The notes: generated by a model not told the origin, from the sequence alone. A stretch of 64,000 nt of DNA from Planctomycetota bacterium (GCA_963205185.1 CAUJHZ010000067.1:1-64000); one strand, 5' to 3'; counted from the first letter of the stretch, positions 1 to 8,500 are shown. Program-made: numbers and translations.

Positions 1-257
1 TTCGATTGCCGCGCGAGGTGCATCGTGAGCGCTGATTCGCGTAACGCCACGTCGAGGCCGCGGCTGCGCAGGCCGTAGATGACCTGATCATCGCTCCACT
101 GGCCCTGGTTGGGCACGAAGTAGACGCCGCGCAGGCCGAGGCTGAGCACCTCCTGAGCGCGCTGCGGCCCATCCATTGCCGCGGCGCCCGCGCCCAATGC
201 GGCCAGAGTCATCATCGCAATCACCGCCCGCTCAGCCAGCGTCGCGTCGTATCGCAT
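1..257 (-). CDS. N-terminus of a secreted protein, DUF7948-like (partial)
   Basis: Only the first 85 codons lie in the window; the gene runs off the left edge. The ATG at 257-255 follows a good ribosome site (AGAGGAGG about 5 bases upstream). Residues 1-27 form an Ala-rich export signal that probably ends near AAAMDGPQ. The mature part begins with a motif close to FVPNQGQWSDDQVIYGLRS, which resembles the opening of the DUF7948 domain found at the front of bacterial SBBP/beta-propeller-type secreted proteins (typical form F.EN.GQ.D..V.F..R). That family link is by memory of the motif, so function is unknown beyond an exported, probably large cell-envelope protein. Confidence 0.6.
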   Translation of the reverse strand, partial: MRYDATLAERAVIAMMTLAALGAGAAAMDGPQRAQEVLSLGLRGVYFVPNQGQWSDDQVIYGLRSRGLDVALRESALTMHLARQS

Positions 258-508
258 AGCGCCCTCCTCTGCCCACCCTGAACGGGCGGCCAGTTGAGTG
301 TACCACATCGCAGGTGGATCCGGGCGAGGAAATGCCCTTGATTCTCGTCAAGACCGGGGTCAGCGGATAGAAAGGGAGACAGCCACCGCCTGAGGATCGC
401 CCAGGCCGCATGCCATGCGCGCGTACCGGCCTTGCGCCCGTATGAGAACGCTGGGTAGCGGTTTGCTGTTTGAGGCCGCGGCGGCCGGCTCTTCGTATTG
501 CGCGTGTC

Positions 509-2860
509 TCAGGAGATCACGTGCTCGGTGGCCTGGCTGCCTTTGCTGATCTGGTCCCAGCGCGTCTGGTCCATCATGGGGCCGTCGAGGTCATCATCCT
601 CGAAGACCGACGCCGAGCGGCGCAACTTCAGGTACATCGGCAGGCCGAGCAGCAGCAGCGCGCTGACCGATGAGCCGAACGCGATGCCGGCGATCTGCAC
701 GCGGTTGTCCTTGGCCGGAAGGGCATCGACCGTGGCGGGCACGGCGAGGTTGGTCGTCGCGCCGTCGGTTCGGCGGCCGCGCTCGGCGTTGGAGGCGCTC
801 ACCAGCCCGATCGAATACGTCTCGAGCAGGCGCTGAACTTCGTCGCGGCCGGTCGCGGTGAGTTCGAGGTTGATCGTGCCCGGCTCAGGCGAACCGATGA
901 CGAGGTTGGCTTCGAGGAAGGTGCGGAGATTGGCCGGCTCGGCCAGGTCGGTGTAGCCGCGCTGCCGCAGCCGTTCGGCGATGCCGTTCACGACCGCATC
1001 GCTCATGAGCATCTGCTCGTGCACGGTCTGCCAGAGGTTGATCTGGTTGGCGGTGAGCGGGAAGCCGGGCTTGCCCTTGGCTTCGATGGTGGCGTGCGCG
1101 GTGTAGGCGGTGGGCCAGAAGGTCATCACGCCGAAGTAGCTGGCAGCGCCGAGAATCGAGATCGTGAGCACCATGAGAAAGAGGTTGGTCACCGCGCTCG
1201 AGCGGGCCCAGCGGCGGATCATGCGCTGCTCGGCGAGTTCGAGGTTGCGGCGGACATCCTGAAGGGTGCGGCGTTCATCGTCGAAGCCGCGCGCCTGGTG
1301 GGCCTGCTGCTTGACGACGTCGCGGGCTTTGTTGAGCCGCTGCGAACGATCGCGAATGGCCTTGCGCATGCGCTGCAGGCGCTGGCGGCGGAGCGCGGTG
1401 AAGCCATCATCGCCGGTGGCGGGCTGCCTGGCGGCCTGATTCTGCTTGATCGCTTTCTTGAGCTGAGCAATCTCCGCCTCGCGCTGGGCCGTCTCGGCGG
1501 TCGCGGTCTTGAGCGACTGCTGCATCGAGCGGATGTGGTTGCTCAGGTCTTCGATGGCCTGGTCGCGGCGGGCGAGTTCTTCGCTGCTTGCCTCGGCTGG
1601 GTTTGAGCCGCTCTGCGCCGCTGCCTGCAGTCGAGCTTCGAGTGACTTGACTTCTTCTTCGAGCGCTGCGATGCGCTGGTCGCGCTGCGCGAGTTCTTCG
1701 CCGGTGGTCGAATCACCCTGGTTTGACGCGGCGTCGGCGGCAGCCTGCACCTGGGCCTTGAGCGATTCGATCTCCTGCTCGAGGCCGGCGATGCGCTGAT
1801 CGCGCGCGGCGAGTTCGGCGGGATCAACGCCGGCGGATGCCCCCGCGACGGGCGCGGCGGCGAGTTGAGATTCGAGTTCGGCGATTCGGCGGTCGCGGTC
1901 TTCGAGCGCGGCCAGTGCCGCGGTTCCAGTCTGGATCTGCTCGGCCTGGGCGTCGAGGGCTTTGCCCAGTTCCATGAGTTTGCGCTTGGCGGCGTCGAGC
2001 TGCTCGCAGCGCGCTTTGAGGTCGGCATTGGCTTTGCGAAGCGCCGCCTCGAGTTCACTCGCCTTGCCCTGAGCCGCGTCGAGGTCGGCCTGGAGCGAAT
2101 CGGCGCGCAGCGCGGCCTGCTCGAGTTCCGCCTTGTGGGCCTGCTCGGTCCTGCTCGATTCGGCCCGCGCGGACTCGAGGTGCTCCTTGAGCGCGGTGAT
2201 CTGCTTGCGGGCTTCGTCGAGTTGGGCCTGCAACTGCTCGCCGCGCTCATCGCGCGACCTGGTGATCTCGTCGAGGCGCTGGTCCACGGCCTGCATCGCG
2301 GTGCGGTGCTCCTGCTCGCAGCGGTCGCGCTGCTCCTGCAGGCTCGCCAGCTGCTGCTTGAGCTGTTCGCGGCTGGCTTCAAGGGATTCAGCGTTGGCCC
2401 GATGCTCGGCCTGCGCTGCGGCGAGCTGCTCGCGCTCGCCGTTGACCGCCGTTCGCTGCTGCTCGACCGCCTCGCGCTCCTGTGCCAGCGCGGTGCGGTC
2501 GGCTTCGATGCTGTGTTTGACCTGATCGAGTTCGCGGCGTTCGGTGTCGGCGAGTTCGCACAGCGACTCGACGTGCTTCTCGCGCTCGTCGAGTTCTGCG
2601 GTGCGCTGCTGGAGGGCCGCGACGGCCTGCTGGAGTTCGCCGCCGCGCTGGTCGAGTTCGGCCTGGCGCTTGTCGAGGGCCGCCTGCTTCTGGTGGATCG
2701 AGTCCACGACGGCGCCGCTCTCCTTTGACACCTTGCGCAGGCGCTCGAGGCGACCTTCCACGTCGGCGATGATGTCGAGCACATCATCCGTGGACGAGTC
2801 GGCGGGCGCGGCGGAGTGGGTCGGAGAAGCGGCGTTCTCGACGTCGTGCGAATCGGTCAT
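509..2860 (-). CDS. Coiled-coil inner-membrane protein with a Wzz-like C-terminal domain
   Basis: A protein of 783 aa. Residues about 25-500 are almost continuous heptad-rich coiled coil (Glu, Gln, Ala, Leu). They include three tandem copies of a block of roughly 40 residues starting with ELAxRDQRIAxLEEE. After a basic linker come a membrane segment (about 558-582), a periplasmic segment of about 140 residues, and a second membrane segment (about 721-744) with a short acidic tail. Two membrane helices flanking a small alpha/beta region resembles polysaccharide co-polymerases (Wzz), but those lack a long cytoplasmic coiled coil, so this is only a likeness. ATG at 2860 is preferred over upstream GTG 2869 and ATG 2866 because GAGG sits 8 bases before it. 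It is divergent from mqnE. A structural or envelope-organising role is a guess. Confidence 0.75.
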   Translation of the reverse strand: MTDSHDVENAASPTHSAAPADSSTDDVLDIIADVEGRLERLRKVSKESGAVVDSIHQKQAALDKRQAELDQRGGELQQAVAALQQRTAELDEREKHVESLCELADTERRELDQVKHSIEADRTALAQEREAVEQQRTAVNGEREQLAAAQAEHRANAESLEASREQLKQQLASLQEQRDRCEQEHRTAMQAVDQRLDEITRSRDERGEQLQAQLDEARKQITALKEHLESARAESSRTEQAHKAELEQAALRADSLQADLDAAQGKASELEAALRKANADLKARCEQLDAAKRKLMELGKALDAQAEQIQTGTAALAALEDRDRRIAELESQLAAAPVAGASAGVDPAELAARDQRIAGLEQEIESLKAQVQAAADAASNQGDSTTGEELAQRDQRIAALEEEVKSLEARLQAAAQSGSNPAEASSEELARRDQAIEDLSNHIRSMQQSLKTATAETAQREAEIAQLKKAIKQNQAARQPATGDDGFTALRRQRLQRMRKAIRDRSQRLNKARDVVKQQAHQARGFDDERRTLQDVRRNLELAEQRMIRRWARSSAVTNLFLMVLTISILGAASYFGVMTFWPTAYTAHATIEAKGKPGFPLTANQINLWQTVHEQMLMSDAVVNGIAERLRQRGYTDLAEPANLRTFLEANLVIGSPEPGTINLELTATGRDEVQRLLETYSIGLVSASNAERGRRTDGATTNLAVPATVDALPAKDNRVQIAGIAFGSSVSALLLLGLPMYLKLRRSASVFEDDDLDGPMMDQTRWDQISKGSQATEHVIS

Positions 2861-3055
2861 GATCATCACCTCGAGGCTGCGGCGGCTGGTTCGAGCGCTC
2901 GGGGTCGTTATCGGCGTGAAGAGGGGCAGACTGAACCGCCCGCGGCTGGAAGGCGGGCGAGATTACGGCCTTTCCCGAAACGCCCGATGATTCGGCCGCT
3001 GCTAGGATTTCAGGCCCGATTCGGCCCTTCCCAGGTTGCGGAGAAGTTGCGGAAA

Positions 3056-4198
3056 ATGACGCCGACGCTCAAGGACATCGCAGCCAAGGTGGACGCCGGC
3101 CAGCGCCTGAGCCTCGAAGAAGGCATGGCCCTTTTTCGCACGAGCGATCTGTGGGAACTGTGCCGCCTGGCCAACCGCGTCCGCGAGCGGTTACACGGCC
3201 GGCGGGCGTACTACAACGTCAACCGCCACGTGAACTACACGAACATCTGCGCGCTGTCGTGCAAGTTCTGCTCGTTCTATCGCAAGAAGGATGACGACGG
3301 CGCGTACGAGTTCGACGTACAGGCGATCGCCGACGAGGCGGCGGCGGCCGAGGCGGCCGGCGCGACGGAGATTCACATCGTCGGCGGGCTGCACCCCTGG
3401 CAGCCGTTTTCGTATTACACCGACATGCTCCGCGCGATCCGCGAGCGCGCGCCGAAACTGCACATCAAGGCGTTCACTGCGGTGGAGATCGTGCACCTGG
3501 CGCGCATCGCCAAACGGCCGAACGACATTGCGGGCGTGCTGCGCGATCTGAAGGAGGCGGGCCTGGGCTCGCTGCCCGGCGGCGGGGCGGAGGTGTTCGA
3601 CGATCGCGTGCACGACGAGGCGTTCAAGGGCAAGATCCGCAGCGACAAGTGGCTGCAGGTCCACTGCGAAGCGCACAAACTCGGCATGAACACCAACGCG
3701 ACGATCCTCTACGGCCACATCGAGTCGCTCGAAGACCGCCTGCATCACATGGACCTGCTGCGCAGCGCGCAGGATGAGGCGATCGCGGCCGGGCCGGCGT
3801 CGGGGCGGTTTCAGACGATCATTCCGCTGCCGTTCATACCGGATGAAAGCGAACTGGAGCACCTGCCTGGGCCCAGCGGCGTGGAGAACCTGCGCATGCT
3901 CGCCGTGTGCCGGCTCATGCTCGACAACTTCGCGCACGTCAAGACGTTCTGGATCATGCAGACGCTGGAGATGGCGGAACTCATGCTGCAGGCGGGCGCG
4001 GATGACATCGACGGCACCGTGGTGTGGTACGACATCACCAAGGTCGGCGGCAGCGACACGCACCAGGAGACGGATGTGAAGCGCCTGGTTCGGGCCATCC
4101 GCGATGCAGGCTACGAACCGGTCGAGCGCGACACGCTCTATCGGCCCGTGTTGCGCGAAGGCGCGCAGTGGCGCGTGGCGGAGGCCGTGGGGGTTTGA
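3056..4198 (+). CDS. mqnE: Aminofutalosine synthase MqnE (radical SAM)
   Basis: 380 aa, the usual length for MqnE. It carries the radical-SAM cluster motif CALSCKFC with Cys65, Cys69 and Cys72, followed by SFYRKK, as in the futalosine-pathway enzymes. Other family signatures are HIVGGLHP, the SLPGGGAEVF segment and the TNATILYGH segment. The family joins the chorismate-derived enolpyruvyl ether made by MqnA to adenosine from SAM, giving aminofutalosine for menaquinone synthesis. The start at 3056 matches family length; an in-frame ATG further upstream would add about 23 atypical residues. No other mqn gene is nearby, so the pathway is dispersed. MqnC is the closest alternative, but the context around the CX3CX2C motif and the PGGGAE segment fit MqnE better. 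Confidence 0.9.
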   Translation: MTPTLKDIAAKVDAGQRLSLEEGMALFRTSDLWELCRLANRVRERLHGRRAYYNVNRHVNYTNICALSCKFCSFYRKKDDDGAYEFDVQAIADEAAAAEAAGATEIHIVGGLHPWQPFSYYTDMLRAIRERAPKLHIKAFTAVEIVHLARIAKRPNDIAGVLRDLKEAGLGSLPGGGAEVFDDRVHDEAFKGKIRSDKWLQVHCEAHKLGMNTNATILYGHIESLEDRLHHMDLLRSAQDEAIAAGPASGRFQTIIPLPFIPDESELEHLPGPSGVENLRMLAVCRLMLDNFAHVKTFWIMQTLEMAELMLQAGADDIDGTVVWYDITKVGGSDTHQETDVKRLVRAIRDAGYEPVERDTLYRPVLREGAQWRVAEAVGV

Positions 4199-4260
4199 AG
4201 CGGCGCGAAAGCGGGCGAAGCGCAATCGAAGATTTCATGCGAAGACGCAAGCGGCGTCAG

Positions 4261-5079
4261 TCACTGCCGCGCCAGATGCCACAGGATGATCCCTGCTGCG
4301 ACGGCGACGTTGAGCGAGTCGGTGCCCAGGTGCATGGGGATTGTGAGCCGGCGGTCGCAGACGTCGAGCCAGTAGCGATCGAGGCCCTGCGATTCGCTGC
4401 CAAAGAGGATGGCGGTGCGCTCGGCGCGCGTCGTGGCGGCGCTGAGGATTTCGGCGTCGGCGTCGGCGTCGGCGTCATTGGCGACGGTGGCGATCAGTTC
4501 GACGTTCCACCGCTGGCGCAGGGCGTTCAGATCGGCGCGGAGATCGGCCGAGCGCACGATGGGCAGGGTGAAGGCCGCGCCCATCGACACGCGCACCACG
4601 CGGCGGAAGAACGGGTCGCAGCAGCGCTGACCGAGGAGCATGCCGCCGGCGCCCAGCGCCGCAGCGATGCGCATCAGCGAGCCGAGATTCTCGGTGTTGT
4701 GCGTCTCCGGGCAAATGACCAGCGTCGTGCGGCCCGCGGCGTTGATGAGCGAGTCGAGCGACGGGTTGGCCGGCCGGCAGCCGCAGCCGATCACGCCCGA
4801 GTGGAACTTGAAGCCGAGGATGGCGTCGATGATCGAATCGGGCGCGACGTAGACGGGGCAGCGGCCGGCGGCGAGCGGCGCGATCTCGGCGACTTTTCGC
4901 GATGTCACGAGGACGGAGTGCGTCTGCAGCCGGCTGGCGAGCAGGCGGCGCACGAGGTGTTCGCCCTCGGCGATGAAGAGCGACTCATTCGCCGCGGCCA
5001 GTTCGCGGTCGCGCGTGTTCATGTAGGGCCAGAGGCGCGGATCATCGGGCGAATCGACGGCGATGACGTCGGCGGGCAT
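4261..5079 (-). CDS. SpoU/TrmH-family RNA 2'-O-methyltransferase
   Basis: 272 aa. It has an N-terminal RNA-binding region (FIAEGEHLVRRLLAS) and a knotted SPOUT domain with all three SpoU motifs: NTENLGSLMRIAAALG (motif 1), ILFGSESQGL (motif 2) and IPMHLGTDSLNVAVAAGI (motif 3). The family transfers methyl from SAM to ribose 2'-OH of tRNA or rRNA. The exact target (TrmH, RlmB or TsnR type) cannot be read here. The start at 5079 (MPADVIAVDS) was chosen because the frame further upstream would run into the divergent kinase gene; GAGG lies very close to this ATG, so the neighbouring GTG at 5082 is an alternative. The gene is convergent with mqnE. An Asp-Ala run between motifs 1 and 2 is coded by a 6-bp tandem repeat. 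Confidence 0.85.
   Translation of the reverse strand: MPADVIAVDSPDDPRLWPYMNTRDRELAAANESLFIAEGEHLVRRLLASRLQTHSVLVTSRKVAEIAPLAAGRCPVYVAPDSIIDAILGFKFHSGVIGCGCRPANPSLDSLINAAGRTTLVICPETHNTENLGSLMRIAAALGAGGMLLGQRCCDPFFRRVVRVSMGAAFTLPIVRSADLRADLNALRQRWNVELIATVANDADADADAEILSAATTRAERTAILFGSESQGLDRYWLDVCDRRLTIPMHLGTDSLNVAVAAGIILWHLARQ
4451..4474. repeat. Hexanucleotide tandem repeat (TCGGCG x4) inside the methyltransferase gene
   Basis: Four perfect copies of TCGGCG read as alternating Asp-Ala in the SpoU-type methyltransferase, in the linker before motif 2. The 6-base unit means copy-number changes would keep the frame. Confidence 0.8.
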
Positions 5080-5170
5080 CACCTCATCGTATCGCGCTGC
5101 GGGCCCATCCAAAGCCTCGGCTCGGCATGGCGTGCCTATGCTCCCTCTTTGGAAGACTGTGGAGATGGAC

Positions 5171-6082
5171 ATGCCCCTGGTGGTGACCGGTTCGATCGGC
5201 ATTGACACGATTCACACGCCCAGCAGCAGCGCGGCGGAAGTGCTCGGCGGGTCGTGCACCTACTTCGCCGCAGCGGCGAGTTTTTTTCATCCGGTGCGCC
5301 TGGTGGCCGCGGTGGGAGAGGACTTCGATCCGCGATTTCTCGAGACGATCCGCACGTTTCCCGGCGTGGATCTTCAGGGTCTCGAGACGCGGCGAGGCTC
5401 GGAGACGTTCCGCTGGACCGGCCGGTACCACCACAACATGAATGATCGCGACACGCTGGAGGTCGACCTGGGCGTGCTGGGCGAGGCGCCGCCACCCGTG
5501 CCCGAGTCGTTTCGCGATTCGCAGTTCGTCTTCCTGGCCAACGCGTTTCCGAAGAACCAGATGCAGTTCCTCGAGTCGTTTCCCAAGCGCCGCCTCGCCG
5601 TGGCCGACACGATGGATCTGTGGATCAGCACCGAGCGCGAGGCGCTCAACGAACTGCTCGACCGCATCGACGGCCTGGTGCTCAATGACAGCGAAGCGGA
5701 GATGCTCACCGAAATGAGCAATCCCGTCAAGGCGGCGCTGACGATTCGCGAGCGCTACAACCTCAAGTTCGTCGTGCTCAAGAAGGGCGAGCACGGCTGC
5801 CTGCTGGCGCACGAGGAAGGCATGGCGGTCCTGCCGGCGTATCCGGTCGAGTCGGTCGTCGATCCGACCGGCGCGGGCGACTGCTTCGCCGGCGGCATGA
5901 TGGGCTATCTCGCGTCGATCAACCGCACCGACTTCTCGTCGATCCAGCACGCGCTGACGCACGGCACGGTCATCTCGAGTTTTACCGTCGAGGCGTTCAG
6001 CCTGGAGCGATTGCGGCAGATCGGCATTGCCGACATCCATCGACGGATGATCCAGTTTGCCCGAGCGGTGCGCGTGGTGTGA
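5171..6082 (+). CDS. PfkB-family carbohydrate/nucleoside kinase
   Basis: 303 aa, typical for the ribokinase/PfkB family. It opens with VTGSIGIDTI, has a GGSCTYFAAAAS segment (the sugar-binding Gly-Gly region), NDSEAEML in the middle, and the anion-hole signature DPTGAGDCFAGG with catalytic Asp237. The family phosphorylates sugars or nucleosides with ATP; the substrate is not identifiable, although adenosine- or ribokinase-like activity is plausible. ATG 5171 was selected because GGAG lies 6 bases upstream; ATG 5165 would have no spacing. The start is about 90 bases from the divergent methyltransferase. The Nfu_N gene begins 3 bases after its stop, so the two are probably one transcript. Confidence 0.88.
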   Translation: MPLVVTGSIGIDTIHTPSSSAAEVLGGSCTYFAAAASFFHPVRLVAAVGEDFDPRFLETIRTFPGVDLQGLETRRGSETFRWTGRYHHNMNDRDTLEVDLGVLGEAPPPVPESFRDSQFVFLANAFPKNQMQFLESFPKRRLAVADTMDLWISTEREALNELLDRIDGLVLNDSEAEMLTEMSNPVKAALTIRERYNLKFVVLKKGEHGCLLAHEEGMAVLPAYPVESVVDPTGAGDCFAGGMMGYLASINRTDFSSIQHALTHGTVISSFTVEAFSLERLRQIGIADIHRRMIQFARAVRVV

Positions 6083-6085
6083 GCG

Positions 6086-6373
6086 ATGGGCTTCAAAGTT
6101 GTTGACATCGAGACCACGCCGAACCCCAACGCGCTGAAGTTCAACCTCGACCAGCCGATCAGCACGGGGACGCTGAGCTTTCTGAGCGCGGCCAGCGCGG
6201 CGGAGCATCCGCTCGCAGCGAGGCTGCTGGGCATCGACGGCGTGGTGACGCTCATGTTCCGCGGCGACTTCGTGACGGTGAACAAGCGGGCCGATGCCGA
6301 CTGGGGGCCCATCAAGGCGAAGGTGCGCCAGGCGCTGGCGGAGGCCGAGGCGCTGCCGGAGGCGGGGTTTTGA
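6086..6373 (+). CDS. Nfu/NifU N-terminal-domain (Nfu_N) protein
   Basis: 95 aa. It matches the Nfu_N domain that precedes the iron-sulfur scaffold in Nfu proteins: TTPNPNALKF near residue 10 and a later GIDGVVTLMF/GDFVTVNK block. The C-terminal NifU scaffold with its CxxC cluster-binding motif is absent, so this is a stand-alone domain. Such stand-alone proteins occur in many bacteria; a role in Fe-S protein maturation is inferred from the domain only. It starts 3 bases after the PfkB stop (TGAGCGATG) with no clear ribosome site, which suggests coupled translation. Confidence 0.82.
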   Translation: MGFKVVDIETTPNPNALKFNLDQPISTGTLSFLSAASAAEHPLAARLLGIDGVVTLMFRGDFVTVNKRADADWGPIKAKVRQALAEAEALPEAGF

Positions 6374-6409
6374 CGCAGCTTCGTGTCGCGCTCCCCTGCG
6401 GTCGCCGTG

Positions 6410-6426
6410 GCGAGCCTTCGGCTCGC
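6410..6426. terminator. Hairpin after the PfkB/Nfu_N pair
   Basis: Perfect inverted repeat GCGAGCC-TTC-GGCTCGC between the Nfu_N stop and thyX. There is no T-run, so termination is only possible, not shown. Confidence 0.3.
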
Positions 6427-6481
6427 GGCTGGGCGGGCGCGCCGCATCGCGCCTCATCCGTGCGATCTACAATGCGGCCGC

Positions 6482-7354
6482 ATGAGTGAAATCAAACGCA
6501 TCGAGTCTGAAACGCCGCTGGTCGATCTGATGAACGGCAGCGCGCGGTGGGAGATTCCCGTTCACGACCACGGCTTTGTGGCGCTGTGCGATGTCATGCC
6601 GCGCCTCGTGCCCGAGGGGCAGACGGCGGACTTCGCGATCGTGCAGGCGGCCCGGGTGTCGTACGGCCAGGGGACGAAGAAGGTGCAGGAAGATCGCGGG
6701 CTGGTGCGCTACCTGCTGCGGCACCGGCACACGACGCCCTTTGAGATGGTCGAGTTCAAGTTCCACATCGCCATGCCCATCTTCGTGGCGCGACAGTGGA
6801 TCCGGCATCGCACCGCCAACGTGAACGAGTATTCCGCGCGCTATTCCGTGATGCCCGATCGGTTCTACCGCCCCACGATCGAGAACGTGCGCCAGCAGTC
6901 CAGCGTGAACCGCCAGGGCGGAGAAGAGCCGATCGACGTCGGCACGGCGCAGCAGTTTCTCGACTATCTCACGCGGGCCGAGAGCCTGTACGGCGAGTAC
7001 GAGAAGTTGATTGAGAAAGGCGTATCGCGCGAACTGGCGCGCTGCGGCCTGCCGGTGAGCGTGTACACCGAGTGGTACTGGAAGTGCGATCTGCACAACA
7101 TCATGCACTTCCTCTCGCTGCGCATGGATCCGCACGCGCAGCAGGAGATCCGGGATTTCGCCAACGCGATGTACGCGCTCATCGAGCCGGTCTGCCCCGT
7201 TGCGATGGAAGCGTTTCGCGATTACCGGCTCAACGGCGTGTTTCTCACCGGCCTCGAACTCGAAGCGCTGCGCACAGGCGAGGCGCTGCGCACGGAAAAC
7301 AAGCGCGAGACCGCGGAGTGGGAAGCGAAGAAGAAGCGCCTGGGGCTGGGGTAG
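6482..7354 (+). CDS. thyX: Flavin-dependent thymidylate synthase ThyX
   Basis: 290 aa. It contains the ThyX signature RHRX7S at residues 108-118 (RHRTANVNEYS, followed by ARYS) and further conserved segments LLRHRHTTPFE and FLSLRMDPHAQQEIR. The enzyme makes dTMP from dUMP using methylene-tetrahydrofolate, FAD and NADPH, and releases tetrahydrofolate rather than dihydrofolate. The start at 6482 gives MSEIKRIE. The gene is convergent with a pteridine-reductase-like SDR, separated by a short palindromic repeat. No thyA or folA is visible in the window. Confidence 0.95.
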   Translation: MSEIKRIESETPLVDLMNGSARWEIPVHDHGFVALCDVMPRLVPEGQTADFAIVQAARVSYGQGTKKVQEDRGLVRYLLRHRHTTPFEMVEFKFHIAMPIFVARQWIRHRTANVNEYSARYSVMPDRFYRPTIENVRQQSSVNRQGGEEPIDVGTAQQFLDYLTRAESLYGEYEKLIEKGVSRELARCGLPVSVYTEWYWKCDLHNIMHFLSLRMDPHAQQEIRDFANAMYALIEPVCPVAMEAFRDYRLNGVFLTGLELEALRTGEALRTENKRETAEWEAKKKRLGLG

Positions 7355-7390
7355 ATGGGCAAGGGCGACGCCATGCCGCGCGTTGATATC

Positions 7391-7416
7391 GTCATTCCTG
7401 CGCAGGCAGGAATCCA
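7391..7416. repeat. REP-like palindromic repeat between thyX and the SDR gene
   Basis: The core is a perfect palindrome ATTCCTGC-GCAG-GCAGGAAT (7394-7413) inside GTCATTCCTGC...GGAATCCA. In translation it gives DSCLRRND on one strand and WIPACAGMT on the other, the well-known false peptides of a dispersed palindromic repeat family in many proteobacterial and other genomes. It sits between two convergent stop codons. Only one copy was noticed in this window. Confidence 0.65.
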
Positions 7417-7457
7417 CGAGCGGGCAACGACGCTCGACTCATCGACCGCCCGGCCCG

Positions 7458-8195
7458 TCACGTCAGAGAGCGGCCGCCATCGAGGCGGATGATTTCGCCG
7501 GTGATGTACGTGCCGCGCTGCGCGAGGTAGACGACGAGTTCGGCGACGTCTTCGGGTGTGCCTGATCGTTCGAGGGGAATGCGGGCTTCGTAGGATTCGA
7601 TCTCGTCGGGCGAGGCGTCCGGCGGCCAGGCGACGACACCGGGCGCGATGCCGACGACGCGCACCTTCGGCGCCATCTCGCGCGCCAGCGTCCCGACCAT
7701 CTCGGCGATCGCGGCCTTGCTCATTGAGTACGCCGCGTAGCGCTTGCGGGCGCGGCCGAGCGTCTGGGCGTCACACATGGCCACGACCAGCCCGCCCGCC
7801 TGCTCCAGCGGCGTTGCGAGCCCCTGGGTGAGCAGCAGCGGCGCCACGGCATTGATGCGCAGATGTGCTTCGGCATGCCGCGCGTCGATTTCACCCCAGA
7901 TCGTGCGCTCGTAGAGCGAAGCATTGTGCACGAGCACGTCGAGCCGCTCATGCGACCGGGCGAAGTGCGCGGCAAACGCTTCGACCGCCGGCAGATCATT
8001 GAGATCGAGCGATTCGACGGTGGCGGATGCGCCCAGGGTGCGGCAGTCGGCGGCGGTGCGCTCGGCCTGCTCGCGGCTCGTGAGGCAGGTGAGGACGATG
8101 TCATAACCCGCCCGCGCCAGGGCGAGGCAGACGGCGCGGCCGACGCGATGCGCGCCGCCGGTGATGAGGGCCGATCTGTTGGGCGCACCGCTCAC
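7458..8195 (-). CDS. Pteridine/dihydrofolate reductase-like SDR (PTR1/FolM type)
   Basis: 245 aa short-chain dehydrogenase. Instead of the usual TGxxxGxG it has TGGAHRVG (residues 12-19), the TGX3RXG form typical of pteridine reductases and FolM. It also has VHNAS, Asp142 (AMCDAQT) where most SDRs have the catalytic Ser, as in PTR1, and YSMSK with Tyr156 and Lys160. These enzymes reduce biopterin, monapterin or dihydrofolate with NADPH. The GTG start at 8195 is fixed by a GTGA overlap with the stop of the upstream membrane-protein gene, so the two are co-transcribed. It faces thyX tail to tail. A general 3-oxoacyl-ACP reductase role is less likely given the three PTR1-specific features. Confidence 0.82.
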   Translation of the reverse strand: MSGAPNRSALITGGAHRVGRAVCLALARAGYDIVLTCLTSREQAERTAADCRTLGASATVESLDLNDLPAVEAFAAHFARSHERLDVLVHNASLYERTIWGEIDARHAEAHLRINAVAPLLLTQGLATPLEQAGGLVVAMCDAQTLGRARKRYAAYSMSKAAIAEMVGTLAREMAPKVRVVGIAPGVVAWPPDASPDEIESYEARIPLERSGTPEDVAELVVYLAQRGTYITGEIIRLDGGRSLT

Positions 8196-8500
8196 GCTGA
8201 TGGCCCGCCGCTTTCGCCGCCGGCGCCGGGAATGTCGGGCGGCTTGTCGGGCCCGCTGTGGCCGCGCGGTTCGGCGATGCGCTTGCCGGCCTCGGTCCAC
8301 GGGTCGGCGAACTCCACGTGCTTGCGGGCCATCGGCTCATCGACGAGGCGCCGGCGGGCAAATCGCGTGAGCACGGCGACGCACACGGCCAGTACGATCA
8401 GCACGATCACCAGCAGCACGAGCATCGGCCCGGCCATGTTGAGCGCGTGGTCGGAGGGCGGACTGGAGGAGGAGGCGAGAGAAAGGAACCCTGAGCCCAT
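8192..8500 (-). CDS. Small single-pass membrane protein
   Basis: 102 aa. A Ser-rich N-terminus is followed by a strong hydrophobic segment (about residues 23-45), then FARRR as a positive-inside border and a Pro/Gly-rich cytoplasmic tail of about 55 residues. No family recognised. Its stop overlaps the GTG start of the pteridine-reductase-like gene (GTGA), which supports it being a real coding gene in a two-gene operon. It is divergent from the S41 protease gene. Confidence 0.6.
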   Translation of the reverse strand: MGSGFLSLASSSSPPSDHALNMAGPMLVLLVIVLIVLAVCVAVLTRFARRRLVDEPMARKHVEFADPWTEAGKRIAEPRGHSGPDKPPDIPGAGGESGGPSA

